From the NCBI GenBank assembly GCA_964480565.1, contig CAYZSU010000004.1, positions 1 through 53,704 of the forward strand: DNA of 53,704 nt, written 5' to 3'. This DNA comes from CAYZSU01 sp964480565. Lineage in GTDB: Bacteria > UBA10199 > 2-02-FULL-44-16 > JAAZCA01. This document shows, in pieces, positions 1 through 9,038 of this stretch (positions within the stretch are counted from its first letter, which is position 1; every line of letters starts with the position of its first letter). The notes below the pieces were generated by a model. The model did not search any database. It had not been told where the DNA came from and saw only the letters and a program-made list of their open reading frames with translations. A program made the position numbers and the translations under genes.

Positions 1-1723
1 CCGCAATAAGCAATCCACCTGCAATTAAAATATATCCAACGGGTGTCCAGGATGTAAATGCAGCCACTGCACCACCAACACCTGTTAATACGGAACTAGC
101 AATAAGATTATCATGGCTATTAATCAGCATTGCTTTTTGATACTCATTTAAATGCTTATCTTGCTCGATAGCATCAATTTGTTGAAGATGATAATAAATT
201 TGAAACCCACTGGTGATCATACTGGCACTGGCTATGAGTGTACGAATACCCAATGCGCCAAATTGATTAAAATAGACATTCACAGCCCCTTTGGCCTGTG
301 ATGCTTTATGTGCATAGTATAGCGCTGACCCTGAAAAACCACCCCATATAGCACTTGTGCCTAAATCCATTGCCGCACTTTGCACTCGATGAGATTTATT
401 AGGAATATCAACATCATCCTGCATATAATAGCCCAAGCGAATACCTGCAGATACCCCACTGAGTATATTTCCGACTAGGAACGTCCACTGACTGCCTCGC
501 AATCGGCTTGCCGCTTGTGAAAATTTTCTTGCAGCTGACGATGCAGCCCCTTTTGCAAATAAGATAGTGCCTATTGTATTTGTTAATCCAGAGCCTACCT
601 CCCCGATACTTGCGGTTTGAATAATCGGTGAGGATTTTTTATCTGAATTTATTAATTGCATGGATCCTGAATATACACGCGATAGTGACAATGCCGTTGC
701 GGCCCATGACCCAATGCTTTGAAAGCGTGACCCTGTTCGGTGAATTTGCTCAGATTTTATCTGAATCCGTTTTTGACCATCACGTTCTTGGCGAATTTCC
801 TGATGAAAATAGGGCTGATACAACTCTCCGCCAGGACCTTTAAACAGTGGATCCTTTGGATTAAGCATAAACGCTGCACCATTCACCTTATATTTTCCAA
901 TTCCATCCGCTGTACACCCAAACAAGCGCAACACTGGCTCGACATATACTTTTTGTATACCCATGCTATCTAAATTCGTACGCCCACGCTGATGTGGTAT
1001 TTTTTTCTCAGAATGAGGTTCAGTGCTTAAGCGAAAGGAGTAGGATTTGACCGGGTTATTCCCTTCCTGCAAAAATCCAGATGACGTGATATCCGTACTA
1101 TTTCGTATACTATTATTCTTACTCTTAGATGCCCACTCCATACCAGATCCCAATATATGGAACTCCGTATGACCGCATTCACGGGGAAGAGGCTGGCTAG
1201 TGTTGGATATTAACAGGGGTGACTGTTCCGTTGGATTTAACTGTTTACCTTTGAAATAGTTGGTACTGGATTGCTGAAGTGCTTTATATGGAGGGGGTTT
1301 TAATTGCTGACTACATGCACCCGATCCCTTGGTATCTATAAAAATTGTCATGCGGCATGCACAATTAAATTGATCGTCAATGGATTTTATTTGGGTTAAA
1401 TCATCTATACTACTGAGTTTTTGTGACCATTTTTGATGGCAGGAATCATCCCCACTAATTTTAATAACTGCTGTACTTTGGCATGTATTTTTTTCAATTG
1501 GTGCAAACATACGTGATATCACCAACTGTTGATGGGGCTCGGGTAATCCGTAAAGTTGAAATTGATTTTCTATGTCTCCGAGTAGTGATTGAATAGGTCT
1601 ATTATTTAATTGAAATTGAGTTCCAGGTTCATTATCGAATTTGGCATAGAACTGCCTATCCGGCGGGAATTTCGCTTCTACAGATGGTTTACGTTGGTTT
1701 TGACAAGCTGGTATTATACCCAT
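1..1723 (-). CDS. Large protein with hydrophobic Gly/Ala-rich C-terminal part, 3' end outside window
   Basis: An open minus-strand frame runs without a stop from about 1777 to the window edge, so at least 570 residues are encoded and the C-terminus is missing. The first half is polar with scattered Cys residues. From about position 600 to 1 the protein becomes Ser/Gly/Ala rich with several hydrophobic stretches (for example around LVGNILSGVSAGIRLG and the last residues VGYILIAGGLLIA), which could be membrane-inserting or a pre-toxin type region. I do not recognise the family. The start is uncertain: ATG at 1723 has no good ribosome site, while a strong one (AAAGGAG) precedes an ATG at 1793 whose frame stops after 18 codons at 1737-1739, just where the long frame becomes usable. 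This suggests a frameshift near 1740 or a short leader ORF. Confidence 0.6.
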   Translation of the reverse strand, partial: MGIIPACQNQRKPSVEAKFPPDRQFYAKFDNEPGTQFQLNNRPIQSLLGDIENQFQLYGLPEPHQQLVISRMFAPIEKNTCQSTAVIKISGDDSCHQKWSQKLSSIDDLTQIKSIDDQFNCACRMTIFIDTKGSGACSQQLKPPPYKALQQSSTNYFKGKQLNPTEQSPLLISNTSQPLPRECGHTEFHILGSGMEWASKSKNNSIRNSTDITSSGFLQEGNNPVKSYSFRLSTEPHSEKKIPHQRGRTNLDSMGIQKVYVEPVLRLFGCTADGIGKYKVNGAAFMLNPKDPLFKGPGGELYQPYFHQEIRQERDGQKRIQIKSEQIHRTGSRFQSIGSWAATALSLSRVYSGSMQLINSDKKSSPIIQTASIGEVGSGLTNTIGTILFAKGAASSAARKFSQAASRLRGSQWTFLVGNILSGVSAGIRLGYYMQDDVDIPNKSHRVQSAAMDLGTSAIWGGFSGSALYYAHKASQAKGAVNVYFNQFGALGIRTLIASASMITSGFQIYYHLQQIDAIEQDKHLNEYQKAMLINSHDNLIASSVLTGVGGAVAAFTSWTPVGYILIAGGLLIA

Positions 1724-1995
1724 CAGGAGGCTCACGTCAGTTTGTTTGTGTTGGGGATGTACCCGATTGATTGCCAAAAAATATGCGCGTCATGTGATGC
1801 TCCTTTTATTTAACAACCACTGATCAATCAATTAGTGAAGATGCGCGTATATCAGAGACATCTTATTTTGTCTATATTAAAAAATAAAATTGTATTGCCA
1901 AAGTAAAAATATTAGCATTGAAACTATCCTCAAAACTAGCATTTAACCTCTTTCATAACCTCGATCTAAAAACGAGATATTGTACCAATACTGTG

Positions 1996-2105
1996 TCATT
2001 TGCGAAGAACAAAGTGACGACATAATCCCAAGATGGATCGCCACGTTGCCCGTCGGCCCCCTCGCGATGACAAACGGACCTGAAGTAAAGCAGACTGACC
2101 AAGCC
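1996..2105 (+). repeat. Dispersed ~110-bp repeat, copy 1
   Basis: The segment matches, with many substitutions, the reverse complement of 41702-41816. Shared blocks include ATCGCCACG, CTCGCGATGAC and AAGCAGACTGACCAA. It lies in the 376-bp gap between the first gene and ogt. Apart from this repeat I see no gene, RNA or clear promoter there. Similar-looking GTCAT...GATCGCCACG...GCGATGAC repeats are scattered in many host-associated bacterial genomes, but homology to those is my inference. Confidence 0.7.
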
Positions 2106-2169
2106 TTCGAAAAAAGTCTATTAATGAAATAATACCAATCCTAAACGGGCATTCTTAATCACAGTCCTC

Positions 2170-2685
2170 TTAACCATTCTCAAGTTCCAATAAATATTTT
2201 TTATTATCCAGCCCCCCGCCAAAACCAGTCAACGTCCCATTCTTACCTATCACGCGATGACAAGGCACAATAATTGAAATAGGATTTTTACCGTTTGCAC
2301 CACCCACAGCGCGCGCTTTTTTTGCATCACCCATTTGTTTTGCTTGGCAGCTATATGATATTGTTTTGCCATATGGAATTTTTGTTAATTGCGTCCATGC
2401 ATTTTTTTGAAATGACGTTCCTTCAAAACTAATGGGAATATCAAAGTACTTTCGTTTTTTCAAAAAATACTCTCGCAGTTGGTTTTGCGTGTCGTTAATA
2501 ATGGACTGTTTGTTTGATTTTTTTAAATTACTAAGAAGGTATTGAAATTCTCTATCATTTAATTCTTTTTTCCAAAGCACTGCATGCAATGCAGTATCTG
2601 AAGCGATCAGTATAAGCGTACCTACCGGTGTAATAATTTCATCCCACACACAATTCATAGGCAGCGCTTGCATCATCGTTAACAT
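2170..2685 (-). CDS. ogt: Methylated-DNA--protein-cysteine methyltransferase
   Basis: A suicide DNA-repair protein of 171 residues that transfers the alkyl group from O6-alkylguanine (and O4-alkylthymine) to its own cysteine. The diagnostic active-site motif PCHRVIG is present near residue 142, followed by GFGGGLDNKKYLLELE, the usual end of the family. The N-terminal part (about 15-80) fits the degenerate ribonuclease-like domain, and the helix-turn-helix DNA-binding part precedes the active site (SCQAKQMGDAKKARAVGGAN). Length is normal for Ogt; there is no Ada domain. The start could instead be one of the downstream Met codons (residues 4, 5 or 10), since the ribosome site AGGGGG lies only 3-4 bases from the first ATG. 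It sits 17 bp after typA on the same strand and is probably cotranscribed with it. Confidence 0.93.
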   Translation of the reverse strand: MLTMMQALPMNCVWDEIITPVGTLILIASDTALHAVLWKKELNDREFQYLLSNLKKSNKQSIINDTQNQLREYFLKKRKYFDIPISFEGTSFQKNAWTQLTKIPYGKTISYSCQAKQMGDAKKARAVGGANGKNPISIIVPCHRVIGKNGTLTGFGGGLDNKKYLLELENG

Positions 2686-2702
2686 AAGCCCCCTTATGGA
2701 AT

Positions 2703-4523
2703 TTACTTTGACCGCATACTCGCTTTACGTTGATGCGCATCCAAAATAATTTTACGAAGCCGAATGCTTTTTGGTGTCACCTCAACCACTTCATCATCCT
2801 TAATAAATTGAATGGCTTTTTCCAGCGACATCGGTTGCACTGGCGTTAAAAGAACGGCATCGTCTTTTCCCGATGCTCGCATATTGGTTAATTTTTTCGA
2901 ACGTGTTGGGTTCACTGGCAAATCACCACTTTTATTGCGTTCCCCAACGATCATCCCCTCATACACAGGATCGCCTGGTTGAATAAACAAAAGCCCGCGG
3001 TCTTCCAAATACCAAAGTCCGTATGCCACTGCATTTCCTGCGCGATCAGATACAATAGAACCTGTATGGCGGGTGTCAATATCACCTTTTAATTCTTCAT
3101 ACCCATCCAAACATGAATTTAAAATACCACTTCCTTTTGTATCCGTTAAAAATTCATTTCGAAATCCAATCAACCCACGCGAGGGGACACGAAATTCAAG
3201 TCGCGTTCGCGAACTAAGCGCCGATGAATCCATATGCATCATTACGCCTTTTCGTTGACCCAATTTTTCTGTCACCGCACCTGTAAATTCGCTATCCACA
3301 TCAACAACCACATATTCAATGGGCTCACATTTCTTCCCTTTAATTTCTTTAAAAAGAATCTGTGGTTTCCCCACACCTAACTCAAACCCTTCGCGACGCA
3401 TGGTTTCCACAAGCACTGCCAATTGAAACTCACCACGACCCTTGACAATAAAATGACCACTGTCCTCATCTCGCTCCACTTGAATGGCTACATTATACAG
3501 GGCCTCTTTTTGAAGGCGTTCATAAATACGTGAAGATTGCACATAAGTGCCTTCTTTTCCTGCAAGCGGCGAACTATTGACCATAAAGTACATGGCAATT
3601 GTCGGCTCATCCACTTTAATTCGCTTATATGCTTTGGGCATATCCTTATGGCAAATAGTATCGCCAATTTGAACATTTTCAACACCGGATAAAATCACAA
3701 TTTCACCTGGTCCAACCTCTTCCACTTCTTCGATTTGAATACCGTGATAGACTTGCAACTTTGAAATGCGAAGCGGCACTATTTTATCATCCTCTTGAAG
3801 GCAAACAAGCTCATGGTTCTTTTTTGCAGATCCATTCATCACTCGGCCAATCGCAGTACGACCCGTATAGTCGGAATAACCAATATTACAAACGATCATT
3901 TGGAACGGTTCTGCCTCATCAAATTTTGGTCCTGGAATTTCGTCAACAATTGCATCCATTAATGGAATTAAATCTGTTCCTTTTTCATTGGGATTAGCTG
4001 ACGCAATGCCATCCCGGCCAATGGCATAAAACACTGGAAATTCAATCTGTTCCTCGCTGGCACCAATATCAATATAGAGATCGTAAATTTCCTCGAGCAC
4101 TGCAAAGGAACGTGCATCTTTTCGATCAATCTTATTGAGAACAACAATGGTTTTGAGTTTTTGCTTGAGCGCTTTTTGCAATACAAATCGCGTTTGTGGA
4201 AGCACACCTTCAGCAGCATCCACAAGAAGAATTACACCATCCACCATAATCAAGGACCGCTCAACCTCACCGCCAAAATCCGCATGGCCCGGCGTATCGA
4301 TGATATTTATTTTTATGCCCTTATACTCGATGGAACAGTTCTTTGCCGCAATTGTAATACCGCGCTCGCGTTCAAGGTCCATACTATCCATCACGCGCTC
4401 GGCAACTTCTTGATTTTCTCGAAATAGACCGCTTTGCTGAAGCAGTTGATCAACAAGGGTGGTTTTACCATGATCCACATGGGCAATTACCGCAATATTT
4501 CTGATTTTAGTATTTGTTTTCAT
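2703..4523 (-). CDS. typA: Ribosome-associated translational GTPase TypA/BipA
   Basis: A 606-residue GTPase that binds the ribosome and supports large-subunit assembly and stress or low-temperature growth. G-domain motifs are visible in order: G1 AHVDHGKTT (14-22), the switch region with RERGITI, G3 DTPGHADF (around 77-84) and G4 NKID (around 131). Domain II, the EF-G-like III and V domains and the TypA-specific C-terminal domain (SDRAGNAVAYGLWYLEDRG onwards) follow. Length equals that of E. coli BipA (607). The C-terminal Arg/Lys-rich tail fits rRNA contact. It is the first gene of a probable two-gene unit with ogt. Nothing looks damaged. Confidence 0.97.
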   Translation of the reverse strand: MKTNTKIRNIAVIAHVDHGKTTLVDQLLQQSGLFRENQEVAERVMDSMDLERERGITIAAKNCSIEYKGIKINIIDTPGHADFGGEVERSLIMVDGVILLVDAAEGVLPQTRFVLQKALKQKLKTIVVLNKIDRKDARSFAVLEEIYDLYIDIGASEEQIEFPVFYAIGRDGIASANPNEKGTDLIPLMDAIVDEIPGPKFDEAEPFQMIVCNIGYSDYTGRTAIGRVMNGSAKKNHELVCLQEDDKIVPLRISKLQVYHGIQIEEVEEVGPGEIVILSGVENVQIGDTICHKDMPKAYKRIKVDEPTIAMYFMVNSSPLAGKEGTYVQSSRIYERLQKEALYNVAIQVERDEDSGHFIVKGRGEFQLAVLVETMRREGFELGVGKPQILFKEIKGKKCEPIEYVVVDVDSEFTGAVTEKLGQRKGVMMHMDSSALSSRTRLEFRVPSRGLIGFRNEFLTDTKGSGILNSCLDGYEELKGDIDTRHTGSIVSDRAGNAVAYGLWYLEDRGLLFIQPGDPVYEGMIVGERNKSGDLPVNPTRSKKLTNMRASGKDDAVLLTPVQPMSLEKAIQFIKDDEVVEVTPKSIRLRKIILDAHQRKASMRSK

Positions 4524-4649
4524 TGTTTTTTCTCTTTTATGACGTTATTGCTCGTTTTCAACAGTCCAATATATTATAGATGGCGGTGGTGGGTAACGTA
4601 AGAACTTATTATTGTCAATATGGAGTTTGCTCATTGTGATATAGACAAT

Positions 4650-4935
4650 TTGTGGGATTGTGGAACTGGTGAAAAATAGCAATTTTAGGGGTTATTCAAA
4701 AATGTTCAGATTGCGTGGGCCTCTATCGAATTACGAACAGGTTTCAGGCATAAACAGCAACTATTATATTTTAACTGGTAATGTACGGGGCGCTTGATCA
4801 ACGTGAGTATTTGCATTATGAAAACACTCAAGTTGTCACAGCACTTTCGCAGCAAATTCAAAAATGGCAAAGACCATAAAAATATGATGCTGAATTGAAT
4901 TCACTGGTATGACATAGAAAAGGGACAGTCCAAAG
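4650..4935 (+). repeat. Decayed copy of the dispersed MITE family
   Basis: Most of the 551-bp gap between typA and the next gene is a degenerate copy of the repeat seen intact at 41309-41548. Recognisable blocks are GTGAAAAATAGCAATTTTAG, GGTTATTCAAAAATGTTCAG, GGCATAAACAGC, GCGCTTGATCAAC, CAAGTTGTCA and CTGAATTGAATT. The inner pair GCGCTTGATCAACG / CTCAAGTTGTCACAGC can pair as a hairpin. Both ends are eroded, so limits are approximate. I see no gene in the gap. Confidence 0.75.
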
Positions 4936-5074
4936 TGATACCCATTTAAGACAATACTTTCTTAATTTATATTGCATCAAACAAATAAGTCGTATAACAG
5001 TAAACTCTGAACTCTGAACTACGAAACACCATCGCCTAAGGGAAAAACATCCCAAACATCGCGGAGAATAGTTT

Positions 5075-6202
5075 ATGCTCACTACATTCAGACCCATGCA
5101 TCCAGCCATATTGGGACAATCAATCGGTATTAATCCAACACTCCATTGCATTCATTATGGCACACCTAAGCCTTCATTCGCTATTTCCACTCCAGTTACT
5201 TGCTATATCGATGATGGTACTCCAAGAGTTTCAGGTGGAACACGACCACTCCCTAGTCAATTGAACCTTTTTTCAATGACAACTCCTACCCCCCCCCAGC
5301 AACTTCAACAATCATTGGAGTCCAGTATCATTCAATATCTAGGTTATTTAAAATCCCCCACTGCCAATATTGAGCAGGCACTTGATATCATTTACAGTGA
5401 ATTAGAAACATTGCATAAACTATTTGATTATTTAGAAAAATATTTTAATATTTTTAAAAAAATGCATGAATGCGAATTTGGGTATCAATCCAGAAATATA
5501 TTAGCGACATGGACAAAAAAATACACATCCTTTTTAGTTGAGAAAATAGATCGCTGGGATTATTTTTTTGAGCGTGCGCAAGTGACGTTATTTAATCAAA
5601 TAGACCTTTTATCAAGGAATTCCACCATCCATCTGGTTCCACAAAAATTCGACTCGTTTTATGATGAGTTAATACAATCCACACATCCAATCACACGCAT
5701 TGCACGAAACAATCTATTGGCAACATTAAATAATTTATTACTTGCAAATGAAGATCAAACCATTCTAGCACACTCAACTCAATTAATATCATTGATTAAA
5801 GGGAATTCAAATCCTAAAGTTCCACAGATTGCCAGGCTATTGATTAATCAATTAACCCCCATTCTTCATAATTCCCATCCCATCCTTCATACTCTTAGAG
5901 CTATTGTAAATCGCCCAAAAAATATTAAGCAAACAATTATATCTGAATTAAAACAAGAAATAGCATATCATCATAAAGACACTGATCATTTAATTTCAAA
6001 GCTAAAGGATTGGATTGCATGTGCGGATATGGGGCAATCTATTTTTGGAGAAGCCCGCAGACTTATAAATTTTTTAGATTCATTAGATGACGATTTTTTT
6101 TACTATCAACGCACAATACCTATTTATGGCAGAATGGCGAGCGATTTAACCCAAAGAGTTTATAGTTGGCGCAATCAATGGTACCCACTTGATATTGACT
6201 AA
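5075..6202 (+). CDS. Unknown 375-residue helical protein
   Basis: I do not recognise this protein. It starts at ATG 5075 behind a plausible ribosome site (GGAG, 8 bases upstream). Residues 1-75 are Pro/Thr/Gly rich and probably disordered. Residues 80-375 look almost entirely alpha-helical with leucine-rich amphipathic stretches (for example around LDIIYSELETLHKLFDYLE and ARNNLLATLNNLLLANEDQ), compatible with a HEAT-like or coiled-coil fold. There is no signal peptide or membrane segment. It stands alone between two repeat-containing gaps. Codon use resembles the neighbours, so the frame is probably real; function cannot be inferred. Confidence 0.7.
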   Translation: MLTTFRPMHPAILGQSIGINPTLHCIHYGTPKPSFAISTPVTCYIDDGTPRVSGGTRPLPSQLNLFSMTTPTPPQQLQQSLESSIIQYLGYLKSPTANIEQALDIIYSELETLHKLFDYLEKYFNIFKKMHECEFGYQSRNILATWTKKYTSFLVEKIDRWDYFFERAQVTLFNQIDLLSRNSTIHLVPQKFDSFYDELIQSTHPITRIARNNLLATLNNLLLANEDQTILAHSTQLISLIKGNSNPKVPQIARLLINQLTPILHNSHPILHTLRAIVNRPKNIKQTIISELKQEIAYHHKDTDHLISKLKDWIACADMGQSIFGEARRLINFLDSLDDDFFYYQRTIPIYGRMASDLTQRVYSWRNQWYPLDID

Positions 6203-6262
6203 GGGAGTGTTCTCAAAATGAATATTTTGGGAAGGACTCAAAAGTGTCCAGATGGTAAGAAT
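6200..6262 (+). repeat. Fragment of the MITE left end (decayed)
   Basis: Just after the stop of the preceding gene, GGGAGTGTTCTCAAAATG and GGACTCAAAAGTGTCCAGAT resemble the left end of the MITE family (GGGACTGTTGAAAAATAG and TTGTTCAAAAATGTTCAGAT). The rest of the 258-bp gap shows no other feature. Confidence 0.45.
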
Positions 6263-6460
6263 TTCACAAACCTACTGGCACGCGCATCACGAAAGTACGT
6301 CAACAACTCATGAATGCAATGCTCCAAAAATACCGACAATTGATGTTCCTAAAGATCCTCTCTTAAATATTTTTAAATAACCCATTGAAAATAATCAACT
6401 GATTCGCTACTCTGCAAGACATAGATATTCAAATGGCAATGCCATCATTCGGAGATCATC

Positions 6461-7285
6461 ATGAAATGGATACTCATTCTTACAACTATACTCCTACATA
6501 CATATTCATTGGCATCCATAGCCATTATCGATCAACATGAACAAACACTGTGTAATATGAATCAAAATCCAGACTGTATATCGCAGACCTTATATACCTC
6601 ATTTCCACATGCCTATAAATCACCTGTATCCATATCCAATGATGGCCACACGGTGTTCATCATTGCACCCGTAAGTTGTTGCAGTGAACTAAGTAGCTAT
6701 ATCATCCATCAATCCAAAAATAGTTATGAAATAAAGCTATATGAAAAATATGGCAAGACCTGCAAAGGATGTGTGGGACAGCGATTAAAGAAGTTTACAA
6801 TCACATTCACCGAGCCCCTGTCATTATCACAACTAACAGTGCGCCATTATCAGGACCACAGTGATCATGTGGCATTGTTATACCCTGTGCCACCGCCAAA
6901 AAAGCAATTTAAGAATCAAGAGAAAATACAATTAAACAGACAAAAGGGATTACAATCAAAACGTGCGTCTATGAATATAAAAAGAAAGTGTGCAAATGAA
7001 CAAAAACAAATGAATTGCGATCATTGCCGTGGCGGACAAAGTAATACTGTGTATCTTTTTGGTGGTGAGCCAGGTACGGACTATACTCATACACTCCCTT
7101 CACAACAAACACATAAAGTATTTGGCTTTCATAATTATAGCCGATGCGTGTCCTGCTACAGTAATTATAGGCTTCGCCAAAAGGATGGCAGCGATAAACC
7201 CGTTAGTTGTCAGCAATTTTATCATGCATTAAAAAAAGCAAATGACTCGTGCCACAACTGTATTATTTCCCAGCGACATCGATAA
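6461..7285 (+). CDS. Cysteine-rich secreted protein of unknown function
   Basis: A 274-residue protein with a clear signal peptide: Lys2, then a hydrophobic core to about residue 18 (LILTTILLHTYSLAS). The mature part contains about 16 cysteines, several in CxxC or CC pairs: SCCSE, CKGC, CDHC, CVSC and CHNC near the C-terminus. This suggests a disulfide-stabilised or metal-binding periplasmic or exported protein. A basic central segment (about 145-175, many Lys/Arg/Gln) separates two Cys clusters. The ribosome site GGAG lies 6 bases before ATG. It converges on the LRR gene, with the two stop codons only 3 bp apart. No family recognised. Confidence 0.8.
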   Translation: MKWILILTTILLHTYSLASIAIIDQHEQTLCNMNQNPDCISQTLYTSFPHAYKSPVSISNDGHTVFIIAPVSCCSELSSYIIHQSKNSYEIKLYEKYGKTCKGCVGQRLKKFTITFTEPLSLSQLTVRHYQDHSDHVALLYPVPPPKKQFKNQEKIQLNRQKGLQSKRASMNIKRKCANEQKQMNCDHCRGGQSNTVYLFGGEPGTDYTHTLPSQQTHKVFGFHNYSRCVSCYSNYRLRQKDGSDKPVSCQQFYHALKKANDSCHNCIISQRHR

Positions 7286-7288
7286 TAG

Positions 7289-7984
7289 TTATAATGTAAT
7301 ATGCGAAATATGGGAAAGTGCCTGTTTGGCACTATCCAAATCATCCACACTTTCCACCGTTAAGGTCGATAATTCAGGCAATTGATTTAATATCGCAATA
7401 ATATCACCTGTTAGTGCAATAGGTGGCATATTGAGTTCTTTTAACGATGTTAGCATGGCAATGGATTTAGAAAATTCAAAATGTTCGCTAGTATCAATTA
7501 AGTTAAGCATTTCCAACTGCGATAAATTAACAATACTATCTGGTAATCGATGGATGGGATTTTCCTGAATAGACAATCGTCGTAATTTATGAAGCTGCCC
7601 CAACTCATCTGGCAACTGTGAAATACAATTTCGTTTGCCAAACCAATAGCCCAAATCAAGATCTTCCAATTGGGATAATCCTAAAATAGCGGCATTAACT
7701 TCTTTTAATGCATTGCTACTTAAATCCAATACCCGCAGCCAGCTCATTTGAAAAATAACATCTGGAATATAACTAAACTCATTTAAACTCAACAATAATG
7801 TATCGATATGAGTTAACCCTGCAAGCGAATTGGGCAAGTCAGAATAGTGGTTTTTACGGAGATCCAGTATTGTAATGTGCGGATTTTCTTTGGCAAATTG
7901 AATTTTCTCAATAATATCCATAAACGCTCCAATCAAGGAATTTACACTGGTTATATCATTATTATCCGTATTAAACAATATCAC
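7289..7984 (-). CDS. Leucine-rich-repeat protein
   Basis: A 231-residue protein made largely of leucine-rich repeats of about 23 residues, from about residue 45 to 200. Units such as LTHIDTLLLSLNEFSYIPD, LRVLDLSSNALKEV, LRRLSIQENPIHRLPDSI and LEMLNLIDT show the LxxLxLxxNxLxxLP pattern. There is no signal peptide, so it is probably cytoplasmic unless exported as an effector. LRR proteins are protein-binding scaffolds; the partner here is unknown. The gene is short and isolated, converging on the Cys-rich secreted protein. Bacterial LRR proteins with LPxxI repeats occur in several host-associated lineages, but an effector role is only a guess. Confidence 0.85.
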   Translation of the reverse strand: MILFNTDNNDITSVNSLIGAFMDIIEKIQFAKENPHITILDLRKNHYSDLPNSLAGLTHIDTLLLSLNEFSYIPDVIFQMSWLRVLDLSSNALKEVNAAILGLSQLEDLDLGYWFGKRNCISQLPDELGQLHKLRRLSIQENPIHRLPDSIVNLSQLEMLNLIDTSEHFEFSKSIAMLTSLKELNMPPIALTGDIIAILNQLPELSTLTVESVDDLDSAKQALSHISHITL

Positions 7985-8097
7985 AAATCAGATTGATTGC
8001 GACGCCTGCAAATGGAGTCATACGCGAATGAGTGTTTTTTGGATAACTTCATAATTCACTATTGTATTTCCAATAAAAATAGCTCATGGTTTAATTC

Positions 8098-9012
8098 ATG
8101 TTTTTTTCCCATAAACTCATCATTGTAAGTCATTATATTATTCTGTGCATCTTCTTAAGCGTTTTGGCTCATGGAAACACGAAGACAGCCGACTTACATG
8201 GAGATGGCCGAATCACCGTGTACAGTCCACATTTAAATCGCTATGCGCAAATTGAATTTCGAAACAACAATGTCATGCAACCCAATGGCATGGCCATGCT
8301 TTCCAAATTCATGCAACAAAAATCCCCTGAAAAATCGTCCATTGATATTCGGTTGATCAATTTATTGGATTATGTGGAAGATACGCTACAAACAAATGTC
8401 ATTGAACTTATGTCCTGCTATGAATCCAAACCATTGCCACGGTTACCTGATGCCAAAACTGTACACATGCATCCCAATCACGATAGCGGGCATGCATGTG
8501 ACATTCGTGCACATAATATATCTGCACGCGATATTGCTGCATTGCTAAAACAAACTCATTGCTGCGGCCTTGGTTTGTACGAGGATCAAAATAGCATTCA
8601 TATTGACACCCAACGCGACCACTATTGGGAAAATGTAAACTTAACAAAGCCAATTTATTATGGTACACAGCATAATCCCAATCATCGATGGGGATTGCTT
8701 AGCGAACAATCATTCTATCAAAATGCCGATGCCATTGTGTTTACAATCACAAATCAGCATTCTAAGGTGCAACATTTTTCACCCAAGCGATTTTGGATAC
8801 AGGCATTTCATCATGGCAATTGGATAAAAACACGTGTGCACACAGTAAAATATAGCGGTAAACGATTGAAATTTGGGCATTCGCGACCAATCAAATGGAT
8901 TATTCCGGAAAATATATCTCCTGGAAAATATCGTTTTATCACAGTCGTTAATCAGAAAGACCCGGAACCTGTATATTCCAATGAATTCTTTATTTTAAAA
9001 TCAAGCCAGTAA
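8098..9012 (+). CDS. Secreted M15-type (YcbK/DUF882-like) zinc peptidase with C-terminal extension
   Basis: A 304-residue exported protein; residues 5-25 form a signal peptide (hydrophobic YIILCIFLSVLAHG). The segment around 128-170 carries the zinc-site pattern of the YcbK/Peptidase M15A family: H128-x6-D135 with Gly131, then GLGLYEDQNSIHID with H168, followed by the aromatic YW. This family cleaves peptidoglycan peptide cross-links or stems in the periplasm. The preceding DGRITVYSPHL motif and the RLINLLDYVEDTL helix also match the family. The C-terminal 100 residues form a separate beta-rich domain that I do not recognise. The gene lies 26 bp upstream of the phosphatidyltransferase fusion, probably in one transcript. 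Confidence 0.78.
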   Translation: MFFSHKLIIVSHYIILCIFLSVLAHGNTKTADLHGDGRITVYSPHLNRYAQIEFRNNNVMQPNGMAMLSKFMQQKSPEKSSIDIRLINLLDYVEDTLQTNVIELMSCYESKPLPRLPDAKTVHMHPNHDSGHACDIRAHNISARDIAALLKQTHCCGLGLYEDQNSIHIDTQRDHYWENVNLTKPIYYGTQHNPNHRWGLLSEQSFYQNADAIVFTITNQHSKVQHFSPKRFWIQAFHHGNWIKTRVHTVKYSGKRLKFGHSRPIKWIIPENISPGKYRFITVVNQKDPEPVYSNEFFILKSSQ

Positions 9013-9038
9013 GGCCATTCCATTATTCGGAGACATAT

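Noticed and set aside
4858..5151. Minus-strand ORF of 97 codons
   Set aside because: It overlaps the decayed MITE copy and the start of the plus-strand 5075 gene, has odd composition (many Cys/Trp/Phe) and no ribosome site.
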